Positions 36,267-45,588 are shown, counted from the first letter of the stretch. The stretch: DNA of 64,000 bases from Dermatophilus congolensis (GCA_030538115.1 JAUNUP010000005.1:73379-137378), one strand, 5' to 3'. The notes: a model not told the origin generated them from the sequence alone. Made by a program: numbers and translations.

Positions 36267-37190
36267 ATGAGGATTTCTGAACTCGAAGAGGCGACCGGTG
36301 TTTCGCGCGCCACGCTGAAGTTCTACCTGCGCGAAGGGCTGCTGCCACCCGGGCAGGCGGTCTCACGCACGCAGGCCGAATACGACTCCCGGCATGTCGA
36401 GCGGGTGCGGCTGATCCGAAGCCTCACGGAGGTCGGCGAGCTCAGCCTCGACAACGTGCGCCGCGTGCTCGCAGCTCTGGACGAGACGCCTGCCGACCGG
36501 CTCGGGCTCATGGCCGTGTCGCAGATGGCGCTCGTCGGGGCTTTCGACACCGCGGCGCCCGCAACCGGCGATCACTCGACGGGGCGCGGTGAGGTGCCAG
36601 CAGACGGGTCAAGTGCGGCCGAAGTGTCCCCGAACGAGCCGGCGTCCACCGAGACGAGGACCGCGGGATCGCCTGCGCATCAGTCGCGGGTACATGCGTG
36701 GCTGGAGAAGCGCGGCTGGCAGGTGCATCCCGACGACCCGCCGATCGCCGAGCTCGACCGGGCGTGGAGCGCGTGCGAGGACGCCGGGATCGTGTTCGAC
36801 GAGGCGAGCCTCGACGCGTACGCCGACGCGGTGGAGGCGATCGCGCTCGTCGACCTCGACTCCGTACCGAGCGACCCGCGGGCAGCGGTGCGCCAGGTCG
36901 TTCTCGGGACCGTGCTCATCGACCCCGTGCTCCGCTCGCTGCGCAGGCTCGCGCAGCAGCACGCGGCCGTGTCGCGGCTCGGCGGCAGCGACGAGGCTGC
37001 GGACGGCGAGGCTGCGCAGGCCGCTGAGGCTGCTGAGTTCGCCGAGGCCGCAGCGCCCGCCGTTGCTGCCGAACCCGCTGAACCCGCAGAGGTCGCTGAA
37101 ACCGCGGGGCCTGCTGAATCCACGGAGGACGCGGAGGACAACGAGGACGACGAGGACGACGAGCTCGGCTGGCACATCGGGCGGGGGTGA
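36267..37190 (+). CDS. MerR-family regulator with long Ala/Glu-rich C-terminus
   Basis: The 307-residue protein begins with a MerR winged helix (MRISELEEATGVSRATLKFY, then LREGLLPPGQ) and the dimerisation helix, followed by a central all-alpha domain of about 130 residues (AWLEKRGWQVHPDDPPIAEL). The last 70 residues are an Ala/Glu/Pro repeat-like tail (AEPAEPAEVAETAGPAEST) ending in an acidic run. The effector domain is not one I recognise. It is divergent from the DUF4188 gene and separated by a MerR-type promoter. GAGGTGA precedes the ATG. Confidence 0.9.
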   Translation: MRISELEEATGVSRATLKFYLREGLLPPGQAVSRTQAEYDSRHVERVRLIRSLTEVGELSLDNVRRVLAALDETPADRLGLMAVSQMALVGAFDTAAPATGDHSTGRGEVPADGSSAAEVSPNEPASTETRTAGSPAHQSRVHAWLEKRGWQVHPDDPPIAELDRAWSACEDAGIVFDEASLDAYADAVEAIALVDLDSVPSDPRAAVRQVVLGTVLIDPVLRSLRRLAQQHAAVSRLGGSDEAADGEAAQAAEAAEFAEAAAPAVAAEPAEPAEVAETAGPAESTEDAEDNEDDEDDELGWHIGRG

Positions 37191-37242
37191 TGATCCTCGG
37201 CGTTACCCGCTGCTCAGGCCCACGTGCGGGGAGACTGGGAGC

Positions 37243-38118
37243 ATGCCCCGCTCCGCTGATCGCCCGAATCGCCGCAAGGCGTTGGTGCGGGGGGCGGCCG
37301 TAGGGGTGCTGGCGATACTCGCAGGGATCGGAGTGATGTTCGTGTTCATGGGTGGCCCCAGCGGCATCGAGAGGTCGTTCATCTTCTTTCCCGACCCGAC
37401 CGACCCGGGATCCGCGTCGGACTGGTCGCCCGGCGGCCGCGACGTGGTCTTGCACACCGACGACGGGCTCGCGCTGGAGGCGTGGCTGCTGTCTCCGACC
37501 TCCGGGGATCGAGGGGTTGCGGTGCTGTACGCGCCGGGCAACGGGGGCAACCGGGCCGGGCGCACGCCGCTGCATCACGAGCTGACGGCTCGCGGGTTCA
37601 CGGTGCTCGCGCTCGACTACCGGGGCTACGGGGGCAATCCGGGCAGGCCGAGCGAGAAGGGTCTCGCCTCAGACGCCCGTGCGGCCGTCACGCTGCTGCG
37701 CGCGGAGGGGTTCGACGCTGAGCACACCATCTACCTGGGTGAATCCCTCGGCACCGGAGTCGTGACCGGCCTGGCGGTGACCGATCCGCCCGCAGGTATC
37801 GCGCTGCGGTCGCCGTTCACGTCGATCCCCGATGCGGCGTCGCTGCTGTATCCGTGGCTGCCGGTGCAGAGCCTCATGCGCGAGCGCTTCGACGTGAGCA
37901 TGCGCATCACGAAGTCGGGTGCCAAGGTCACGGTGATCCAGGGCGACGCCGACGACATCGTGCCCGCCGAACTCAGCACCAAGGTCGCCCAGGCGGCCCG
38001 CGATGCAGGGGTGCTGCACGAACTCCTCAACTTCCCCGGCGCCGGCCACAACGACCCGATCATGTTCGGCCCCCAGGTGGCAGAAGCGGTAGCCCGCCTC
38101 GCCGACGCTGTGACGTGA
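37243..38118 (+). CDS. Membrane-anchored alpha/beta hydrolase (BEM46-like)
   Basis: The 291-residue protein has an N-terminal transmembrane helix (GAAVGVLAILAGIGVMFVFM) and an alpha/beta hydrolase domain of the BEM46/ABHD13-like type. Visible are YAPGNGGNRAGR at the oxyanion loop, LDYRGYGGNPGRPSE, the nucleophile elbow YLGESLGTGV, the acid loop IQGDADDIVP and the catalytic histidine in GAGHND. The active site faces the outside if the helix is a signal anchor. The ATG at 37243 follows GGGAG; the open frame upstream is a shadow of the MerR gene. Confidence 0.88.
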   Translation: MPRSADRPNRRKALVRGAAVGVLAILAGIGVMFVFMGGPSGIERSFIFFPDPTDPGSASDWSPGGRDVVLHTDDGLALEAWLLSPTSGDRGVAVLYAPGNGGNRAGRTPLHHELTARGFTVLALDYRGYGGNPGRPSEKGLASDARAAVTLLRAEGFDAEHTIYLGESLGTGVVTGLAVTDPPAGIALRSPFTSIPDAASLLYPWLPVQSLMRERFDVSMRITKSGAKVTVIQGDADDIVPAELSTKVAQAARDAGVLHELLNFPGAGHNDPIMFGPQVAEAVARLADAVT

Positions 38119-38270
38119 CCCTCCAACACCAGAGAGCTGCACCCGACCCCACGGAACAACGCCCCTCTACCCGAACCGCGCCTGCCCGGGTAGAACGACG
38201 CGTCCGCCGAGCTGCACCCGACCGAACAAAACGTCGACTCCGCCGAACGCACCGGCACGCCCGGAACCAT

Positions 38271-38325
38271 GTCCCGCGGTACTCCTGCTGGTAGGTGCGT
38301 CGGGCGAAATCGTGTACCGCGGGAC
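38271..38325. repeat. Intergenic inverted repeat, family copy C
   Basis: GTCCCGCGGTA (38271-38281) pairs with TACCGCGGGAC (38315-38325). The loop contains GTAGGTGCGTCG (38291-38302), the same core as the intergenic elements near 45523 and 49415. It lies between two converging genes and may act as a terminator. Confidence 0.55.
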
Positions 38326-38367
38326 CCGGCGGAAAAGGCGACATGCTCCGACCGACCGACGGGGGAT

Positions 38368-39129
38368 TCAGGCCCAGATCTCGCGCCGGTCGAGGATGGC
38401 CGCGGCCAGGGCGGTGAGCACCAACGCCAGGGCCAGCGATGGGGCGGCGACCTTGGCGACCTCCGCCCAGCTCAGCGCCACGGAGTCGGAGAAGGCTGAA
38501 CTGCCGAGGCTGAGCGACTGCGTGAGCAGGGCGTACGGCACCAACGACGACAACACCGATGACGTGCCCGACAAGAGCAGACCCACTGCCACGACGCAGC
38601 CGAACACCGCCACCGCGACGGGCGCCGCGAACGAGCGCACGAGCATCGAAACAAGCGAGTGGAGCGCTGCCACTGACAGGCCCGCCAGGGCGGCGACGAA
38701 GGCTCCGACGGCGAAGCGGCCCGGGATGGCGAGCGACATGCCCGCGAAGGCCACGCCCGCGATCCACGCGAAGAAGAAGAGCGCGGCCTGCATCGCCGCG
38801 ACGAGCAGAGCGAGACCGCCGAGTTTGGCAGCGACCACCTGCCAGGTGGCGGTCGGGCCCGACATGAGGCGCGGCCAGTTGCCCAGGTGCTCCATCCGCC
38901 ACATCGCCGAGCACAGCACGGCGATGCCGACCGAGCCGAAGATGAGGCCGTAGAAGAGGGTGACCTGGCTCCAGTAAGAGTCCCAGTCGGAGTCGAGCAC
39001 ACCGGCATTCATCACATAGTTGACGGTGCCGGTGATGACCGACAGAAGCGGCAGGATCAGCACGACCACCCAGACCGCGGATCTGCGGAGCTTGAGGAGT
39101 TCGGCGGCGAGGGCGTTGGCGAGGTTCAT
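38368..39129 (-). CDS. ABC-2-type exporter permease B
   Basis: The 253-residue membrane protein has about six helices and starts MNLANALAAELLKLRRSAVW, typical of lantibiotic-immunity-type ABC permeases. It lies four bases after the other permease gene. With the ATPase it would form an efflux or immunity pump controlled by the two-component system upstream. Confidence 0.85.
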   Translation of the reverse strand: MNLANALAAELLKLRRSAVWVVVLILPLLSVITGTVNYVMNAGVLDSDWDSYWSQVTLFYGLIFGSVGIAVLCSAMWRMEHLGNWPRLMSGPTATWQVVAAKLGGLALLVAAMQAALFFFAWIAGVAFAGMSLAIPGRFAVGAFVAALAGLSVAALHSLVSMLVRSFAAPVAVAVFGCVVAVGLLLSGTSSVLSSLVPYALLTQSLSLGSSAFSDSVALSWAEVAKVAAPSLALALVLTALAAAILDRREIWA

Positions 39130-39133
39130 CGGT

Positions 39134-39880
39134 TCAGTTCTCTCGATCGAGCGACCGGAACGCGGCCGCGAGCAGGACGGTGGCGAGGGCGAGGAAGACG
39201 ACGACCGAGAGCCACTCGAGGGGGACGGCGGCTGCGCCTCCGGTCTCGGTCATGCCGTACGGGGAGGCGACGGCGTAGTAGCCCCACGGCAGTCCGCGGG
39301 CCAGCCACGACGGCATGAGCATCGCGAAGACACCCGCGAAGGCGCCGAGTACCCCGATGCCGAGGGACACGAGTTGCTGCTCGACGCGGGCCGAGAGCCA
39401 CACGTGGGCGGCGAGAAGGGCGATGGTCACAGCGAAGGAGGCTGCGGCGTACCAGGTCCAGGTAGTCATCGGCAGCGGAGCGGTGGCGCCGGCGAGACGG
39501 CCTCCGATCACGAGGCCGACCAGCTCGAACAGGGTGGTCGCAGCCACGACGGGGGTGAGCGCCGCGACTTTGGCGACACACAACCGCGCACGTGACTGGC
39601 CCAGGGTCTCGGCGGAGGTCCAGCCGTTGCCGACGTGTTCGACCTCCACCAACCGGGAGGCGATCACCGCCACGAGGATGGGAGCCGTCATGGCCTCGAC
39701 CATGGCGTAGAAGAGCAAGGCGCTCTGCCAGTGCGTGGTTGCGGGGTCGTTGATCTGGGCGACGTAGTTGCTGCTGAACAGCTGCATCGAGGCGAACAGG
39801 AGAGTGCCCGCCGAGATGATCGCGGCCACGAGCCACACCTTGAGGCGCCGCATCTTGGCGAACTCCACGAGCAGGGCCAT
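39134..39880 (-). CDS. ABC-2-type exporter permease A
   Basis: The 248-residue permease has about six helices and begins MALLVEFAKMRRLKVWLVAA. It is similar in plan to permease B, so the two probably form a heterodimer. Its start codon overlaps the ATPase stop by one base (TGATG type). Confidence 0.85.
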   Translation of the reverse strand: MALLVEFAKMRRLKVWLVAAIISAGTLLFASMQLFSSNYVAQINDPATTHWQSALLFYAMVEAMTAPILVAVIASRLVEVEHVGNGWTSAETLGQSRARLCVAKVAALTPVVAATTLFELVGLVIGGRLAGATAPLPMTTWTWYAAASFAVTIALLAAHVWLSARVEQQLVSLGIGVLGAFAGVFAMLMPSWLARGLPWGYYAVASPYGMTETGGAAAVPLEWLSVVVFLALATVLLAAAFRSLDREN

Positions 39881-40794
39881 CAGAGGTCACCTCCGCGGCC
39901 GGTGATCTCGATGAAGACGTCTTCGAGGCTCTGCTGTTCGCGGCGCACGCCGTGAATGGCGACGCCGGCGCCGACGAGTTCGCGGATGCCGGCGGCCGTG
40001 TCGTCGGCGTTGATGTTGGTTAGGCAGATGCCCTGGTCGAGGTACCGCGGAGTGTGGCGGGCCAGAACCTGGGCCGCCAGATCGGGGTCGGGGGTGTCGA
40101 TGATGAGGTCGGGCAGGGCGCGCTCGAACAGCTCGGCGCGGGTGCCCTGAAAGACGAGCCGGCCGTGGTCGATGATCGCGAGCACCTGCGCCATCTTCTC
40201 CATCTCGGCGAGCAGGTGCGACGAGACCATCACGGTGACACCGTCAGCGGCGAGGGAGACGAGCAGCTCACGGATCTCCTCGATGCCGGCCGGGTCGAGG
40301 CCGTTGGTGGGCTCGTCGAGGATGAGCAGCTTCGGGGAGCGGGCCAGCGCCATCGCGATACCGAGCCGCTGCTTCATGCCGAGGGAGTAGTTACGGACCA
40401 GCTTGTTCGCGTGGTTGTCGAGGCGCACCGTGGCCAGGGCGTTCGTCACCTGGGAGTCGGTCAGGCCGAGGAGACGCTGCACGATCCGCATGTTCTCCGC
40501 ACCCGTGAGGTGGCCGTAGACCGACGGCGCCTCGATGAGGGAGCCGATGTGCGCGAGCAGCTCACGGCGCGTGCCCCGGTGCATCGGCTGCCCGAACACC
40601 TCGATCTCGCCGCTCGTCGGCGTGAGGAGGCCGAGCAGCATCTTCATCGTGGTCGACTTGCCCGAGCCGTTCGGGCCGAGAAAGCCGTACACGACCCCCT
40701 CCGGCACGCGAAGGTCGAGTCCGTCGACGACGGTGGCGCGTGTGCGGCCGCGACCGAACGTCTTGGTGAGGCCCCTGGTGGTGACGATGTCCAT
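39880..40794 (-). CDS. ABC exporter ATP-binding protein
   Basis: The 304-residue ATPase has Walker A GPNGSGKSTTMKMLLGLL, the signature YSLGMKQRLGIAMAL and Walker B LLILDEPTNGLDP. The C-terminal extension (QQSLEDVFIEITGRG) is that of BcrA/YxlF-type drug or lantibiotic exporters. It begins a three-gene exporter unit and lies 109 bases after the response regulator gene, so the kinase, regulator and exporter are probably one functional module. Confidence 0.92.
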   Translation of the reverse strand: MDIVTTRGLTKTFGRGRTRATVVDGLDLRVPEGVVYGFLGPNGSGKSTTMKMLLGLLTPTSGEIEVFGQPMHRGTRRELLAHIGSLIEAPSVYGHLTGAENMRIVQRLLGLTDSQVTNALATVRLDNHANKLVRNYSLGMKQRLGIAMALARSPKLLILDEPTNGLDPAGIEEIRELLVSLAADGVTVMVSSHLLAEMEKMAQVLAIIDHGRLVFQGTRAELFERALPDLIIDTPDPDLAAQVLARHTPRYLDQGICLTNINADDTAAGIRELVGAGVAIHGVRREQQSLEDVFIEITGRGGDL

Positions 40795-40903
40795 GACTCG
40801 ACTCTCGCCTCCGGGGCGTCATCCGGGCATCGGGCTCCGGCATGGTTCAACGCGGTTCGTTGCGTCATCCCGGGGTATGAGGCGTGTGAGCGAAGGGCTG
40901 AGG

Positions 40904-41596
40904 TCAGGCCTCGAGGAGGTCGGTCGCCGAGACGAGGCCTGTGCGGAAGGCGAACAGGACCGCCTGAACACGGTCGCGGGAGCCCGTCTTGGCGAGCACG
41001 TGCGAGACGTGTGTCTTGACGGTCGGCATCGAGACGAACATGCGCTCGCAGATCTCGGTGTTGCTCCAGCCCTTCGCCATCGCGATCAACACTTCCTGCT
41101 CGCGCGGGGTGAGCTCGGCGATGATGCGTTGCTGTTCACGCGCGAGAGGAGCTTGGGCCTGGGGCGGTCCGCCCAGCACGGGACGCACCTGTTCGAGCAG
41201 TTGCTTCGTGGACTTCGGCGAGATGACCGCCTCCCCGGAATGCACGGTGCGGATTGCCGCGAGCAGCTCCTCCGGAGGGGTGTCTTTCAGCAGAAACCCC
41301 GACGCGCCCGCTCCGAGGCCGTCGATGACGTACTGCTGCGTGTCGAAGGTCGTGAGGATGACGACCTTGGTCGCCGCTCCCGAGGCGGTGAGGTCGCGGG
41401 TGGCGGTGATGCCGTCCATGACCGGCATCTGCACGTCCATGAGGATCACGTCGGCGGGGTCGGCGGCGTTGCGGTCGAGGGCCTCCCGGCCGTTCGAGGC
41501 CTGCCACGCGACCTCCAGGTCGGCCTGCGATCCGACCACCATCGCGATACCGGAGGTGAACAACTGCTGGTCATCAGCCAGCCCGACTCGAATCAT
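40904..41596 (-). CDS. NarL/LuxR-type response regulator
   Basis: This 230-residue regulator has an N-terminal receiver (LADDQQ, phospho-acceptor in VILMDVQMPVMDG, lysine in FLLKDTPP) and a C-terminal LuxR helix-turn-helix (LTPREQEVLIAMAKGWSNTE, then VKTHVSHVLAKTGSRDRVQA). It is the partner of the kinase whose stop overlaps its start as ATGA, and it probably controls the adjacent ABC exporter. Confidence 0.94.
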   Translation of the reverse strand: MIRVGLADDQQLFTSGIAMVVGSQADLEVAWQASNGREALDRNAADPADVILMDVQMPVMDGITATRDLTASGAATKVVILTTFDTQQYVIDGLGAGASGFLLKDTPPEELLAAIRTVHSGEAVISPKSTKQLLEQVRPVLGGPPQAQAPLAREQQRIIAELTPREQEVLIAMAKGWSNTEICERMFVSMPTVKTHVSHVLAKTGSRDRVQAVLFAFRTGLVSATDLLEA

Positions 41597-42834
41597 GGTG
41601 CTCCCTCACTGCTCGGGATGGTCTGGGTGTTCGTCGCTGCGCGGGGCAGAGGCAGCTCGGCGCGGACTCGCCACAGGCCCCCCTCCGGGCCTGCGGCGAG
41701 GGTTCCGCCATGTGTGCTCACTCGCTCTCTCATGCCGACGAGGCCGTGACCTGCTGGGTCGACGCGTGCGCCGCCCGCGGCGGACTCGGGGAGGCGATTG
41801 CGGACGTCGATGACGAGGCGCCCCGGCTCCCAGGTGAGTTCGACCTTCACGTGGGTGCCGCCTCCGTGTTTGAGGGCGTTGCTGAGCGACTCCTGCACGA
41901 CGCGGTACCCGGTGAGGGCGAGCGTGCCCGAAACGGCTTGCGGCTCACCGGTGGTCGCGAGGCGGACGTCGAGGCCGGCCTTGCGGAAGTCGTCGGCGAG
42001 CGCGGGGATGGCGTCGAGGTTCGGGGCGGGGGCCAGGTCGCGGGTGTCGTCGCTTCGCAGCACGTTGAGTAGTTGCCGCATCTCGGCGAGGGAGTCGCGG
42101 CCGACCTGCGCGTTCGTCTCGAGGGCGCGGATGGCGGCCTGCGGGTCGGTGGCGGCGGCGTATCGACCTCCGTCGGCCTGGGCGATGATCACGCCCAGGG
42201 AGTGGGCGACGATGTCGTGCATCTCGCGGGCGATGTGGGCGCGCTCGTCGAGGGTGGCGAGCCGGATCTCCTGCGCCTGCTGCCGCTCCAACATGCGCGA
42301 GTGCTCGACGGCCCGCTCCAACTCCTCCCGTCGTTTGCGGGAGAGGGCGCCGAGCAGGGCGAAGAACCCGACGAGCACCCACTGCACGATCACGACCGGC
42401 CATCGCTCGGAGGCGGGCAGATCGACGACGTCGCGGCTGTAATCGAAGGCGGCCCAGGCAGTTCCGGCGAGGAGCAGCACGTTGACGACGGTGCGGTCGC
42501 GTCGGCCGAGCTGGGCGTTCGCGGTGTGCGCGGCTGCGAAGACCGCGATCGCTGCGGCCACGGTGTGGGTATCGAGCAGCAGCACGTGGGCCACGCAGGC
42601 GACAGCGAGGATGCCGATGGCAAGCCGCGGCCTGGCCCGACGAAGGAGCACAGCGACGGTGTTCGCCGCGACGACCGCGAGCCAAACGGGCTCCTGCTCG
42701 ACGGTGATCCACGAGGACGGCATGCCCGCGAGCCCCACCGCCGCCCACAACAGCGCCCACGAGGCATCGACGACCAACGGGTGCCTCTGAGCCCACCCGA
42801 TGACCGAGTCGAGCCCACCGCCTCCACCACGCAT
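41593..42834 (-). CDS. Sensor histidine kinase (HisKA_3, NarX/DesK-like)
   Basis: The 413-residue kinase has about five N-terminal membrane helices, a coiled linker, the HisKA_3 box ERAHIAREMHDIVAHSLGV with the phospho-accepting histidine, and a HATPase (LSNALKHGGG, GHGLVGMRERV). The membrane part has no large extracellular loop, as in intramembrane-sensing kinases. The ATG at 42834 has TACCGT exactly six bases upstream, consistent with a leaderless mRNA; an extension to 42861 would need a TTG start. It is coupled to the response regulator by ATGA. Confidence 0.92.
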   Translation of the reverse strand: MRGGGGGLDSVIGWAQRHPLVVDASWALLWAAVGLAGMPSSWITVEQEPVWLAVVAANTVAVLLRRARPRLAIGILAVACVAHVLLLDTHTVAAAIAVFAAAHTANAQLGRRDRTVVNVLLLAGTAWAAFDYSRDVVDLPASERWPVVIVQWVLVGFFALLGALSRKRREELERAVEHSRMLERQQAQEIRLATLDERAHIAREMHDIVAHSLGVIIAQADGGRYAAATDPQAAIRALETNAQVGRDSLAEMRQLLNVLRSDDTRDLAPAPNLDAIPALADDFRKAGLDVRLATTGEPQAVSGTLALTGYRVVQESLSNALKHGGGTHVKVELTWEPGRLVIDVRNRLPESAAGGARVDPAGHGLVGMRERVSTHGGTLAAGPEGGLWRVRAELPLPRAATNTQTIPSSEGAP

Positions 42835-42986
42835 GCCCCAACGGTAGGCGCCAGGCCCCAAGACAACCTCAGCCCTGGGTACGAGCCGAAGCGAATCAGC
42901 GCGAGGCTCGCTCGTGCCCTCGCTGCGCAGAGGCCCGTCACCCCCGTCGGTACCGCGTCGGTCCGCGCTCAGTGGAGCTCCCGCGG

Positions 42987-43883
42987 TCAGGCCTGTTCGA
43001 TAGCGGTGATCGTTTCGCGGATGTCTCTGGCCACTGCCTGCGGTTCCGCATCCAATACGTACGAGTCTGTGTCGATCCAGGTGATTCGCATGTTCGGCTT
43101 AGTGGCTGCCACGGCCTCCAGTGCCTCGCCTCCGGAGCCGTTGCGGCCGCGCGCCACCGTGACCACCGTGACCGGCGCATCGACCTGGGCCAGCAGTTCG
43201 AGGCCGGGCTGGAACGTCGACTCGTCGGGGTCGGCCGTGAGCGCGCGCACTGCCTGCGGGGTGGGCCGGTAGACCCACGATCCGTCTTCGGAGAAAAGCA
43301 GCGCCCGCTCCAGAAACTTGCGCCCGGCGGCCGCGTCGCGTGAGGGAGAGAGCCAGTCGTCGATGTTGGCGCTGGCGTGCCTGTCGATGAACGCCTGCGC
43401 GGAGGCCTGGTCGGGGCCGGTGGCGCCCAGCTCGAACCGTTCGGTGAGCATGGCCACGATGGTCTCGGCTCCGACGGTGCGCACCATCTCGCGCACGGCC
43501 TCCTGCGGCTCGACGACGGGGCTGTCGATCACGACGACCCCACCGACGAGGTCGGGGCGCGCGGCCGCCACAGCGGTGACGAACCCGCCGGCCACGTCGT
43601 GCCCCACGAGAACGGGACGGTCGAGCCCGAGGGTCTCGATGACGTGCGCGATGTCTGCGGGGATCTGGGCGATCTCGGTCGTCTCGGCGGTGCTCTGGCC
43701 GTGGCCGCGCATGTCGAGCGCGACGACGTGCGCGTCCGTGGCGAGCACCTGCGCGACCGGCTCCCAGACCGCAGACGAGTGACACACCGAATGCACGAGG
43801 AGGACGTCGTGGCCGTCTCCTCCGTGGTCGACCACCGCCAGGTGTCCACCAGGTACAGCAATACGCTTCTCGCGCTCGGACAT
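42987..43883 (-). CDS. Alpha/beta hydrolase with Asp nucleophile, second copy
   Basis: The 298-residue enzyme has LLVHSVCHSSAVWEPVA, LDMRGHGQSTAET and the nucleophile elbow VLVGHDVAGGF, the G-H-D pattern of epoxide hydrolases and dehalogenases. It resembles the protein at 32471-33355 across the whole length, including the start (dipeptide repeats around VVDHGGDGHDVLLVH). GGGGAGAG precedes the ATG at 43883; upstream extensions lack support. Substrate is unknown. Confidence 0.87.
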   Translation of the reverse strand: MSEREKRIAVPGGHLAVVDHGGDGHDVLLVHSVCHSSAVWEPVAQVLATDAHVVALDMRGHGQSTAETTEIAQIPADIAHVIETLGLDRPVLVGHDVAGGFVTAVAAARPDLVGGVVVIDSPVVEPQEAVREMVRTVGAETIVAMLTERFELGATGPDQASAQAFIDRHASANIDDWLSPSRDAAAGRKFLERALLFSEDGSWVYRPTPQAVRALTADPDESTFQPGLELLAQVDAPVTVVTVARGRNGSGGEALEAVAATKPNMRITWIDTDSYVLDAEPQAVARDIRETITAIEQA

Positions 43884-44444
43884 CCGATCTCTCCCCGCAC
43901 TCCGTCGCCGCCGATGCTCTTCGACGGCACCCATCCCTGACATCGGCAGCGTCGGGGGCGGGCTGACACGAGTGTTGCCCAAGGCACTCGGGCCGCCCCG
44001 GAATACCCGGCACGGCACGCGAAGTCGCGGGCTATCCCGGGGTTCGAGCACGTGAGCAGCGAGCTTCCGACTCGCGATCTCACGAACGGAGGAGGGGGCG
44101 GGGGCACGCGCGCCGCGGAGGCTGCCGCATGACTCGAAATCGGACCGACGGCCCCAGCATGTTGCGCGGCGCTGACGCGCTGCCCCTATCTGTTGTGGTC
44201 ACTGAAGCCGTGAGACGAGTCATGCGACAGCCTCCGTGAGACGCCTGCCGAGCCAACAGCCGAGGCAGGCGCCGTGATGGCGTCACTCGGACGGCCGGGC
44301 ATCCGCGCAACGGGCTCCAGCGCGTCCGTCGCGTCCCTCGCATCCCGCACGTCCCTCGCATCCCTCCCGTCCCAGGCACCGCGAAACTCTGTGAATCCCG
44401 CCCCCTCATGCAAGGCGCGACGAAGACTGGCCGAGGGCGCGGAT
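43884..44444. other. Gene-free spacer with short tandem repeats
   Basis: No gene with family features is visible in 561 bases. At about 44322-44371 there are degenerate tandem units of the type CGTCCCTCGCATCCC, which make repetitive reading frames on both strands (GMRGT-like and SLAS-like) that I do not consider genes. A GTGAGACG octamer occurs twice around 44210-44245. Confidence 0.5.
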
Positions 44445-45392
44445 ATGGTCGAGCGCGTGTCACGGATCGCGGGCTTATCGCCCATCACCATCGGGGTTGT
44501 CGCCGCGGTCGTGACCGAGGTGATCTACGGGGTCAGCTTCGTGTTCACCAAGGGAGCCGTGGACGTCGTCTCGCCGTCGGCGTTGCTGGCCTGGCGGTTT
44601 CTGCTCGCGTTCGTGGCGCTCGGGGCGCTGGTGGCGACGCGGGTCGTGCGGCTCACCCTCACCCGGGCGACCTGGAAGCCGCTGCTCGCGCTCGCGGTCT
44701 GTCAGCCGCTGCTGTACTACTCCGCGGAGACGATCGGGGTGCAGCTCACCACCGCCTCCGAGAGCGGTATCGCGATGGCGATGATCCCCGTCGGAATCGT
44801 GCTGGCCTCGTGGCTCGTGCTCGGCAAGCCCCCGTCGAGGAGGCAGGCGGTCGGCATCCTCATCACGATCACCGGAGTAGTGGCCACCGTCATCGCCGGA
44901 GGCGTGGCTGCCGGATTCGACCCCGTCGGCTACCTCTTTCTGCTCGGTGCCCTCGCCGCGTACTCGCTATACACCGTGTTCGCGGAGCGCGACACCGCCA
45001 CCACCGGCCTCGACAAGACCTTCGCGATGGTCGCCGTCGGAGCCGTGGTGTTCACGGTGGTCGCAGTGGCCGAGGCGCTCGCGGCGGGGGAGCTCACCGA
45101 GCTGGTCACTCTCCCCGTGCGGCACCCCGGGGTTCTCGTCAGCATCGGATACCTGGCCCTCGCCTCCTCGATCGCGGCGTTCTTCCTGCAGGCCGTCGCC
45201 ATCCGTCGCCTGGGCTCGAACCGCTACTCCACCTTCATCGGCCTCGCCACCCTCACCACGGTCGCGACGGCAGCGGTCGTGCTCGGCGAGCGCCTCACGC
45301 CACTGCAGCTCGCGGGCGGAGCCGTGATCATGGTCGGCGTCTACATCGCCAACACAACCGCCCCGACCCGAGCCCCTCAACCGGCGCCCTGA
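44445..45392 (+). CDS. EamA-family drug/metabolite transporter
   Basis: This 315-residue protein has ten membrane helices in two EamA repeats (TEVIYGVSFVFTKGAVDVVS with SALLAWRFLLAF; and GYLFLLGALAAYSLYTVF). Such transporters export amino acids or other metabolites, with unknown substrate here. The ATG at 44445 is preceded by GAGGG and matches the start of the first helix region; an in-frame extension back to 44274 covers the tandem repeats and is not plausible. Confidence 0.88.
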   Translation: MVERVSRIAGLSPITIGVVAAVVTEVIYGVSFVFTKGAVDVVSPSALLAWRFLLAFVALGALVATRVVRLTLTRATWKPLLALAVCQPLLYYSAETIGVQLTTASESGIAMAMIPVGIVLASWLVLGKPPSRRQAVGILITITGVVATVIAGGVAAGFDPVGYLFLLGALAAYSLYTVFAERDTATTGLDKTFAMVAVGAVVFTVVAVAEALAAGELTELVTLPVRHPGVLVSIGYLALASSIAAFFLQAVAIRRLGSNRYSTFIGLATLTTVATAAVVLGERLTPLQLAGGAVIMVGVYIANTTAPTRAPQPAP

Positions 45393-45522
45393 CTGCTACT
45401 GCGGTTGTCACGCCAGGGGATTCAGCCAGCGCGCTTCGGGGAACGCGCGAAGTCGGGGTCCGGTTAGACGACTTAGGCGGCGAGCTGAGGGCCCTCGCAC
45501 TTTCCGACTCGCGCCTTTTCCG

Positions 45523-45588
45523 CTTCAGCTACGTGGGTGCGTCGGGAGGCTCACATATGTGCCTCCCGACGCACCCACGGAGCTGAAG
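45523..45588. repeat. Long intergenic inverted repeat, family copy A
   Basis: Positions 45523-45550 are the reverse complement of 45561-45588 except for two adjacent bases, giving a 28-pair stem. The ten-base loop contains the palindrome ACATATGT. The core GTGGGTGCGTCG and the flank AGCTGAAG recur in the element at 49415-49469. Confidence 0.85.

Noticed and set aside
36589..37242. N-terminal extension of the BEM46-like hydrolase frame
   Set aside because: It overlaps the MerR gene in another frame, and an ATG with ribosome binding site and signal-anchor helix lies at 37243.
38368..43883. Lantibiotic biosynthesis cluster next to the immunity-type exporter and two-component system
   Set aside because: No precursor peptide, LanB/C/M or protease-transporter is visible; the module looks like stand-alone peptide defence.
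44080..44463. Minus-strand 127-codon frame with repeated GMRGT units
   Set aside because: It arises from short tandem repeats with no start signal or homology that I recognise; treated as spacer.
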